A DNA stretch of 20,237 nt from assembly GCA_902782655.1 (NCBI GenBank), contig CACZNY010000064.1, positions 1 through 20,237 on the forward strand, read 5' to 3'. This DNA comes from an uncultured Lachnospiraceae bacterium. GTDB lineage: Bacteria; Bacillota; Clostridia; Lachnospirales; Lachnospiraceae. Below, piece after piece: positions 13,415 to 20,237 of this stretch (positions are counted from its first letter, which is position 1; each line of letters starts with the position of its first letter). The notes under the pieces are model-generated. The model saw only the letters and a program-made list of their open reading frames with translations. It was not told the DNA's origin and did no database searches. Position numbers and translations under genes: made by a program.

Positions 13415-14413
13415 CTAAAGCAGCTTCAAATCCATGCTTTCAGCTTCGGCAAGCATGCTGTCGGGCCAGACCGATGACTGCACCTCTCCGATATGAGCCT
13501 TGCGGAGGAAATACATACAGATCCTCGACTGACCTATGCCGCCCCCTATGGTATAGGGCAGCTTGCCCTCAAGCAGTGCTTTCTGAAAGGCAAATTTCTT
13601 CCTTTCCTCGCATCCCGCTGCCTCTAACTGCCTCAGCAGTGCATTCTCATCGACTCTGACTCCCATGGAAGAGACCTCAAAGGAAATATCCAGCACCGGA
13701 TAATAAACGATGATATCACCGTTCAGTGTCCAGTCATCGTAGTCAGGCGCTCTGCCGTCATGCCTTTCCCCTGACTTCAGCTTATCTCCGATCTGAGACA
13801 GGAAGACGGCACCGTGTTTTTTCACGGCCTCCCTCTCCCTTCCCTTGGGATCAAGCTCCGGATACATATCCTCAAGCTCCTGGGTCGTAATATATGTCAT
13901 CCTTTCCGGCAGCTGATCCTTAATATAATCATATTTGCCTGCAATATAGGCCTCTGTTTCCTTCATGGCCTCATATACGGCATCGGCATTCGCTTTAAGT
14001 GTCTCAAAGGTACGGTCCTTCTTCTCTATCACCTTCTCCCAGTCCCACTGATCCACATATATTGAATGAAGATTATCCGTATCCTCATCCCTCCGTATAG
14101 CGGTCATATCGGTATAAAGCCCCTCTCCGGGCGCAAAGCCGTACTTTCCTAGCGCCATCCTCTTCCACTTTGCCAGGGACTGCACTATCTCTACCATAGC
14201 TCCGGTCTCCTTCACATCGAAGCTTACCGGTCTTTCTACACCGTTCAGGTTATCATTAAGTCCGGACTCCGGTGTCACGAATAAGGGCGCCGATACCCTG
14301 GTAAGATTAAGGTGTTTCGCAAGCGCTCTCTCAAAATAGTCCTTTACCTCTTTTATGGCTATCTGCGTCTGTCTGACATCAAGCGCAGATCTGTAACTCT
14401 TCGGTATTTCCAT
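13415..14413 (-). CDS. asnA: Aspartate-ammonia ligase (asparagine synthetase A)
   Basis: The protein has 332 residues, matching the ~330 typical of AsnA. This enzyme makes asparagine from aspartate, ammonia and ATP, with AMP and PPi as by-products. Recognisable segments include the start (SYRSALDVRQTQIAIKEVK), SAPLFVTPESGLNDNLNGVE, RPVSFDVK, DQWDWEKV and the class II synthetase-like motif 3 GGGIGQSRICMYFL near residue 288-301. An AGGAGGA box is directly before the ATG. It lies between map and a small membrane protein gene in a run of co-oriented genes. Confidence 0.96.
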   Translation of the reverse strand: MEIPKSYRSALDVRQTQIAIKEVKDYFERALAKHLNLTRVSAPLFVTPESGLNDNLNGVERPVSFDVKETGAMVEIVQSLAKWKRMALGKYGFAPGEGLYTDMTAIRRDEDTDNLHSIYVDQWDWEKVIEKKDRTFETLKANADAVYEAMKETEAYIAGKYDYIKDQLPERMTYITTQELEDMYPELDPKGREREAVKKHGAVFLSQIGDKLKSGERHDGRAPDYDDWTLNGDIIVYYPVLDISFEVSSMGVRVDENALLRQLEAAGCEERKKFAFQKALLEGKLPYTIGGGIGQSRICMYFLRKAHIGEVQSSVWPDSMLAEAESMDLKLL

Positions 14414-14443
14414 ATTTCCTCCTGCAGCTTTTACCCTGCTGCT

Positions 14444-15313
14444 TTACCAGCTTATCAGCTCATATCCGGACTCAGTCACCACTATCTGCACTTCCCACTG
14501 TGCCGACAGGCTGTCATCATCCGTATATACTGTCCAGTCATTTTCCGCATCAATAAATATGTCCGCCGCTCCCATATTGACCATGGGCTCGATAGTGAAC
14601 ATGAGCCCCGGAACCATCAGCATCTCTGTATTGGGCTCGGTAACATAGCTTACCCATGGCTCCTCATGGAAATCAAGCCCGACTCCATGTCCGCCGATCT
14701 CCCTCACCACGGAATATCCCTTTGATTTACAGAATTCATTCACTGCATATCCCATATCCCCCAGGGTCTTCCAAGGCTTCACGGCGGCAAGCCCTATATT
14801 TACGGCCTCATGCACATCCTCCACCAGCTCCCTCGCTTCTGGTGCTACATCTCCTATCATAAACATCCTTGAGCTGTCAGCGTAATACCCGTTAAGTATG
14901 GTGGTACAGTCCACATTCACGATGTCCCCTTCCTCAAGCACATCCTCCTCTGAAGGTATACCGTGACAGACCTGCGAATTGATCGATGTACATACGCTTT
15001 TCGGGAAGCCCTCATATCCAAGGGTAGCCGATATGCCGCCCATCTCACGGGTTATGCGCGATACCCAGTCATCTATATCCTGAGTAGTGACCCCCTCTCC
15101 TATATGGGCGCCTACATAATCAAGACAGGCCATATTAATTTTGGCGGCAGCCTTGCACCCTGCTATCTGCTCCGGAGTCTTTATCAGATCATGCTCCGGC
15201 ACCTTATAACCGCGCCTCTTAAAATCCTTTATTTTCTCGTCAAAGCTTTCGTGACAGTTTTTATACTTCAGGCCGCTGCCACACCAGCACTGACTGTTTC
15301 TCCCAAGTATCAT
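14444..15313 (-). CDS. map: Methionine aminopeptidase with N-terminal SEC-C motif
   Basis: I choose the ATG at 15313 (289 residues), because AGAGGATAGGG lies directly upstream and the protein then begins MILGRNSQCWCGSG, as in other SEC-C-bearing Map proteins. The ATG at 15334 would add seven residues and overlap the permease gene. The N-terminal zinc-binding motif is CWCGSGLKYKNCH (residues 9-21). The type I Map catalytic domain follows, with metal ligands in VNVDCTT, YYADSSR, GGHGVGLDFHEEP, FTIEPM and WEVQIVV. It removes the initiator methionine from nascent proteins, and the SEC-C motif is thought to aid ribosome or zinc interaction. It lies downstream of the permease gene and 30 nt upstream of asnA. 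Confidence 0.95.
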   Translation of the reverse strand: MILGRNSQCWCGSGLKYKNCHESFDEKIKDFKRRGYKVPEHDLIKTPEQIAGCKAAAKINMACLDYVGAHIGEGVTTQDIDDWVSRITREMGGISATLGYEGFPKSVCTSINSQVCHGIPSEEDVLEEGDIVNVDCTTILNGYYADSSRMFMIGDVAPEARELVEDVHEAVNIGLAAVKPWKTLGDMGYAVNEFCKSKGYSVVREIGGHGVGLDFHEEPWVSYVTEPNTEMLMVPGLMFTIEPMVNMGAADIFIDAENDWTVYTDDDSLSAQWEVQIVVTESGYELISW

Positions 15314-15320
15314 CCGTTCC

Positions 15321-16127
15321 CTATCCTCTGTCATGCCTTACCGCATCGGCCGGCAGATTATCTATCCTCTTTCTGCAAAATGTATACCCGCCTATAAGCG
15401 TTGAAATAATTATGTAAACCGCACTGGAAACCAGTATCTGCGGCACGTTTCTCGATGCAAAGAACTGCAGCGTGGTAAACTGAGGTGTAAGTAGCATCCT
15501 GTCCTTCATAAACTTGAATACGCCTATGCTCAAAGGCTCCGCCCCCAGCACCATAATGACCCTCGCTGCTACGACAGTAAGCATCCAGAAAAGAATAAAA
15601 GCCCTGAGCTTCCTTTCACATATGAAAAGACACATCATCCCCATTGAGCAGCCTGCCGCAAAAAGCGGTGTGGCGCAGAGGATGTTTACCGCAAAATCCT
15701 TGACTATGATCCATGAAAAAGATCCCGTGGAAAACTGGAAAACCGTAGAGATCCCTATGAAGAGAATAAAAGCTGACACCACTATCACTATAAGACAAAG
15801 CCATGCAGCAAAAAGCTTTCCGAGGTAAATATGCGGTCTTCTCAGTTTTTTCGTGATCCTGTCCTTGATAAACGGATCCGGATAGCTTTCTCCAAACACC
15901 ATATCGGCGATAAATATGGTCGTATAATAAGGGATCCAGAAAAAGCCCCCGGCAAACATGATAAGATTATAGCCGTAAGTCCCGTCATTGGTTCCATATA
16001 CATAATCCCTGAAAGCGATCATGGTAAGATTTGCAAGCACGGAAACCGCTGCTATAGCTATTATGATCTTCAGGAAATACCTGGATCTTACAGCCTTCAG
16101 GAATTCTGTGCTTACGTACCGCAGCAT
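15321..16127 (-). CDS. ABC-2-type membrane permease, orphan
   Basis: The 268-residue protein has about six predicted membrane helices. The N-terminal pattern (EFLKAVRSRYFLKIII, a short cytosolic amphipathic stretch before the first helix) and the overall hydrophobic layout match ABC-2 permeases of drug, peptide or lantibiotic-immunity exporters. A cytosolic loop near residues 80-100 (GESYPDPFIKDRITKKLRRPHIYLGKL) resembles the coupling segment of such permeases. No ATPase gene is adjacent, which is unusual. The start lies 3 nt after the guaB stop (TGAGCGATG) and the only SD-like sequence is a distant GGATGA, suggesting coupled translation with guaB. The substrate is unknown. Confidence 0.75.
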   Translation of the reverse strand: MLRYVSTEFLKAVRSRYFLKIIIAIAAVSVLANLTMIAFRDYVYGTNDGTYGYNLIMFAGGFFWIPYYTTIFIADMVFGESYPDPFIKDRITKKLRRPHIYLGKLFAAWLCLIVIVVSAFILFIGISTVFQFSTGSFSWIIVKDFAVNILCATPLFAAGCSMGMMCLFICERKLRAFILFWMLTVVAARVIMVLGAEPLSIGVFKFMKDRMLLTPQFTTLQFFASRNVPQILVSSAVYIIISTLIGGYTFCRKRIDNLPADAVRHDRG

Positions 16128-16130
16128 CGC

Positions 16131-17615
<1,485 letters not shown>

Positions 17616-17666
17616 CTACAGCCTTTCCGTTGGTATCATTTCCTGTTTCGCCTATAATTGTTCAAT

Positions 17667-17675
17667 ACTATACCA
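17667..17675 (-). promoter_or_regulatory. Extended -10 promoter of guaB gene run
   Basis: On the minus strand TGGTATAGT reads as a TGn extended -10 with hexamer TATAGT. The -35 position is poor. Transcription would start near 17660, leaving a leader of about 70 nt. I see no purine-riboswitch fold or PurR box in it. Confidence 0.5.
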
Positions 17676-17718
17676 CAGAATAAAAGAATACACCAGAATT
17701 ATTTCAATTCATCGCCTC

Positions 17719-18219
17719 TCATGCATTAAACACTTTCCGCGGAAAAACTGACCTCACAGCCTTTATCATTTCCTCATTGGGCTCAAGTCTGACCCTGTCT
17801 GTACCATTTCCGTTGCGTACCACAAGCACCCAGGCTCTTATGCCCTCCTCACCTGATGTGTAGTCCTTATCAGCAGCCTGCACATTTTTATACTCATCCA
17901 GCTGAAAGGCACCCTCTTCGGCAAAGATCTCCATCTGTTCCAGATCATATTCCGCAGTCTTCTTCCTTTTTTCCTTCGAAAAGATAGTGTCTATCTCAAG
18001 AGATTTTGATACATAAAGATACTCATACTCCACGGAAAGCCTCGGCAGACATAAAAAGCAGACTATAAGCATTATCACGGATCCTATAAGGAACAGAAAG
18101 CTTACAAAAAAACCTGCCGCAAGAAATAAAGCCGCAAGCCCCCAGGCGCCTCCTCTTAAAAGCGTCTCATACGGCTTCGGCTTCCTTGCCACCAGACATT
18201 CTACATACAGATCGTCCAC
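17719..18219 (-). CDS. Two-helix membrane protein, possibly DUF6106
   Basis: The protein has 166 residues. The start is a GTG at 18219, chosen because GGAGGG lies 4 nt upstream and the codon directly follows the TGA of the preceding gene. Two hydrophobic helices occupy about residues 27-60. The remaining ~105 residues are cytosolic and charged, with YVSKSLEIDTIFSKEKRKK and a C-terminal VRNGNGTDRVRLEPNEEMI. The layout resembles DUF6106 proteins of Lachnospiraceae, an assignment made from memory and not certain. No catalytic motif is visible. It is paired with the DUF1858 gene, suggesting a shared transcript. Confidence 0.8.
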   Translation of the reverse strand: MDDLYVECLVARKPKPYETLLRGGAWGLAALFLAAGFFVSFLFLIGSVIMLIVCFLCLPRLSVEYEYLYVSKSLEIDTIFSKEKRKKTAEYDLEQMEIFAEEGAFQLDEYKNVQAADKDYTSGEEGIRAWVLVVRNGNGTDRVRLEPNEEMIKAVRSVFPRKVFNA

Positions 18220-18468
18220 TCAGCCCTCCGCTCCTGTCCTTTCTTCCTTCTGCGATGCTTCGATGTACTCATTCAGATACTTCACTATATCATCCCCGTC
18301 AAGACCATGAACCATAGCCGCATCAGCCACTGACTCAGCCTGTGAAGCAGGACAGCCTATGCATCCCATGCCGCACTCCATCAGAGCATACATTGATTGA
18401 GGATACGCCCTGAGAATATCACCTATCAGCATGTCCTTGGTTATCTTTACATTAGCCGTTTCTTCCAT
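18220..18468 (-). CDS. DUF1858 redox-disulfide domain protein
   Basis: The 82-residue protein matches the short DUF1858 domain, also described as a hybrid-cluster-protein-associated redox disulfide domain. The signature here is [34 protein letters not shown], with cysteines C32, C36 and C39. The CxxxCxxC layout could form a disulfide or bind a cofactor. No hybrid cluster protein gene is in the window. An AAAGGAGA box lies upstream of the ATG. The next gene begins at the base after the stop codon. Confidence 0.9.
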   Translation of the reverse strand: MEETANVKITKDMLIGDILRAYPQSMYALMECGMGCIGCPASQAESVADAAMVHGLDGDDIVKYLNEYIEASQKEERTGAEG

Positions 18469-18553
18469 TAGAAAAAATCTCCTTTCACGATCAATCTGCG
18501 CACATCTATGACCGATGACGCAGCATATGAAAATACAGACAAACCGGATGTCA

Positions 18554-18559
18554 ATGTCA
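18554..18559 (-). promoter_or_regulatory. Possible -35 for DUF1858 gene
   Basis: A perfect TTGACA occurs on the minus strand about 85 nt before the DUF1858 start codon. The -10 position at 17-19 nt holds only weak candidates (TTCATA, CATATG), so this is a tentative call. Confidence 0.3.
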
Positions 18560-18601
18560 TTTCGCTTCAGTTCCTAAGGATATCACAAGTACAAATATAT
18601 A

Positions 18602-18631
18602 GTCAAAAGGGCTGCCGGTATCCGGCAGCCC
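18602..18631 (-). terminator. Rho-independent terminator of cstA
   Basis: GGGCTGCCGG (18609-18618) and CCGGCAGCCC (18622-18631) form a perfect 10-bp stem with a 3-nt loop. On the minus strand it is followed by TTTTGACTATA. It lies about 30 nt after the cstA stop codon. Confidence 0.85.
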
Positions 18632-18659
18632 CTAAAAATCTCATCAGATTGTTTTCAGC

Positions 18660-20237
18660 TCAGGCCTTCTTTGCCTTATGCTCTGCCTGCTTCTTGAATG
18701 CAGCTATAGCCTCAAACACGAGGATGATGGCAAGCACCACCATCGCTATTGCAAATATAAGCTGGAACCAGTCGCCCCAGGCAGCCTCGCCTGCGCCGAT
18801 CATTCCAAATTTCTTAAATATAGTCATGCAAAGCGATGTTACCGTAGCCACGAGCATGAAACACATAGGCACATAGAACATCCTGTTATTCTTTCCGACC
18901 TCTCCCAGCCAGCAGCATACAGCAAGAAGGGCTATACCTGCGAGCAGCTGGTTTGCCGCTCCGAAAAGTCCCCAGATCTGTGAAAGTGAAAGTCCTCCGA
19001 GCACGCAGCCGATGATGACCATGAGGAGAGTGCCTGTAAGAGGATGCGCAAGGAACTTCCTTACTCCGTCAGCGTCCTTATATGAAGCTTCTCCTTCCTT
19101 CAGGAAAAGCTCTGAGAACATGAACCTTGAAAGCCTTGTAGCAGAATCAAGGGATGTAAGAGCGAATACGGAAACCGCCAGCGTAAGGAGCGCTGCGATA
19201 ACATTGTACTGTGTAGATCCCTCGGGTCCGAACATCGTAGCGATACCGGCACCGAAAGCAGCCGAGGGAGATCCGAAATCACCGTTTGTATACTTTGAAA
19301 ATACCATACCCACAGATATCAGGGAAATGATACCCAGAGCCGACTCAATAAGCATCGAGCCATAGCCTATAGGCTTTGCATGTGCCTCATTGGAGATCTG
19401 CTTGGAAGAAGTACCGGTGGATATCAGTGAATGGAAGCCTGAGCAGGCGCCGCAGGCCACTGTGATGAAAAGAGCGGGGAACATGAAGCCCAGCTTTTCA
19501 TTATTAAATCCCGTGAACGCAGGAAGCTGGAAAGTCGCCGTTCCGGCAAAAGCCGAAAACAGGATACCGAACACTGCGATCGCCATCATTGCGTAAAGCA
19601 GGAAAGAAGACAGATAATCACGGGGCTGCAGCATGATCCACACGGGAATGAGCGAAGCAATGGCGATATATACGCCGATGAATACGATCCACGCTGTCCT
19701 TCCCATGGCAAATCCTACATTAAGTCCGATCACAGTGATGACCACTATACCGATGATACCTATGATCGTGGCAGGGCCTGTCTTCATGCCTCCTCTGTTT
19801 GTCAGTAAACCATAGCAAACCGCCAGCAGGATGAAAAGCACGGAAATGATAGCTGTTGTCTGATTGTTCGTGGGACCACCCACGAAGCCGAACTGCCCTG
19901 CATCATCAGCTGTAAAGAACGTGCCGGCAACGACATTGACGAACGATGCAACGACAAGCACAAGTACGAGCAGTGCAAACACAGTGAAAAGCTTCTTTGC
20001 TCTTTCACCCATGGAATCATTGATTATCTCTCCCACAGACTTACCGTCATGTCTAATGGAAGCGAAAAGTGAACCGAAGTCCTGGAGTCCGCCAAAAAAG
20101 ATACCGCCTATGACGCACCACAGGAAAACGGGCAGCCATCCGAATACCGCAGCCTGTATAGGTCCGTTGATAGGACCCGCACCGGCTATGGAAGAAAAAT
20201 GGTGTCCCATAAGCACGGCCGGATGAGCCGGTACATA
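18660..20237 (-). CDS. cstA: CstA-family carbon starvation / pyruvate-peptide transporter (5' end beyond window)
   Basis: The frame is open to the right edge and reads YVPAHPAVLMGHHFSSIAGA before further sequence. This is the hallmark N-terminal CstA motif, so the true start lies outside the window and 525 residues are visible. The protein is made of many hydrophobic helices, with GPINGPIQAAVFGWLP and GGLQDFGSLFASIRHDGKS as expected for the family. CstA/BtsT proteins import pyruvate or peptides during carbon limitation. The C-terminus is short and basic (KKQAEHKAKKA), and the E. coli protein is longer at its C-terminus. It has its own terminator and is divided from the DUF1858 gene by about 190 nt. 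Confidence 0.95.
   Translation of the reverse strand, partial: YVPAHPAVLMGHHFSSIAGAGPINGPIQAAVFGWLPVFLWCVIGGIFFGGLQDFGSLFASIRHDGKSVGEIINDSMGERAKKLFTVFALLVLVLVVASFVNVVAGTFFTADDAGQFGFVGGPTNNQTTAIISVLFILLAVCYGLLTNRGGMKTGPATIIGIIGIVVITVIGLNVGFAMGRTAWIVFIGVYIAIASLIPVWIMLQPRDYLSSFLLYAMMAIAVFGILFSAFAGTATFQLPAFTGFNNEKLGFMFPALFITVACGACSGFHSLISTGTSSKQISNEAHAKPIGYGSMLIESALGIISLISVGMVFSKYTNGDFGSPSAAFGAGIATMFGPEGSTQYNVIAALLTLAVSVFALTSLDSATRLSRFMFSELFLKEGEASYKDADGVRKFLAHPLTGTLLMVIIGCVLGGLSLSQIWGLFGAANQLLAGIALLAVCCWLGEVGKNNRMFYVPMCFMLVATVTSLCMTIFKKFGMIGAGEAAWGDWFQLIFAIAMVVLAIILVFEAIAAFKKQAEHKAKKA

Overview
The window reads as ordinary chromosome of an anaerobic, low-to-moderate GC Firmicute, most likely a member of Lachnospiraceae/Clostridia. 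This is inferred from family content: the clostridial type of HemZ, a methionine aminopeptidase with an N-terminal SEC-C zinc motif, a DUF3048 (YerB-type) lipoprotein, a DUF1858 redox-disulfide protein, strong AGGAGG-type ribosome binding sites, and sigma-A promoters of TTGACA/TATAAT type. No insertion sequence, phage gene, CRISPR array or integrase is visible. I do not see a novel multi-gene system; the more unusual points are listed as findings.

Layout. Positions 1-3018 (minus strand) form a probable operon: a cytosolic GH13 alpha-amylase-family enzyme with an unusual C-terminal tail, a membrane-anchored HD-domain phosphohydrolase, and an Ala/Gly/Lys-rich helical protein cut by the left edge. 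Its 5' leader (about 100 nt) carries two perfect inverted repeats, one starting at the predicted transcription start. A divergent plus-strand gene (3335-3940) encodes a CheC-type phosphatase with two intact active sites and ends at a strong terminator. Next come a divergent pair, an ECF-transporter S component (minus) and a HAD phosphatase (plus), driven by overlapping promoters. The HAD gene converges on a two-gene minus-strand unit (DUF3048 lipoprotein plus a 96-residue unknown). The terminator of that unit lies inside the last codons of the HAD gene.

Positions 6903-7066 hold tRNA-Gly(CCC) with its own promoter and a terminator-like hairpin. From 17588 down to 7109 there is a tightly packed minus-strand run of eight genes with gaps of at most about 40 nt: guaB, an orphan ABC-2-type permease, map (SEC-C), asnA, a small membrane-anchored unknown, a nuclease-helicase fusion with an XPD/DinG-like cysteine cluster, hemZ, and a soluble hybrid histidine kinase with REC and HPt domains. 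It probably starts at an extended -10 promoter near 17670 and ends at a weak hairpin at 7087-7108. Upstream lies a small redox/membrane pair (DUF1858 and a two-helix membrane protein).

The right edge is occupied by most of a CstA-family peptide/pyruvate carrier with its own terminator; its N-terminus lies outside the window. The genes combine housekeeping functions (purine and asparagine synthesis, protein N-terminal processing, heme-related radical SAM chemistry, DNA processing) with signalling and carbon-use functions (amylase, CstA, CheC, HD domain, hybrid kinase).
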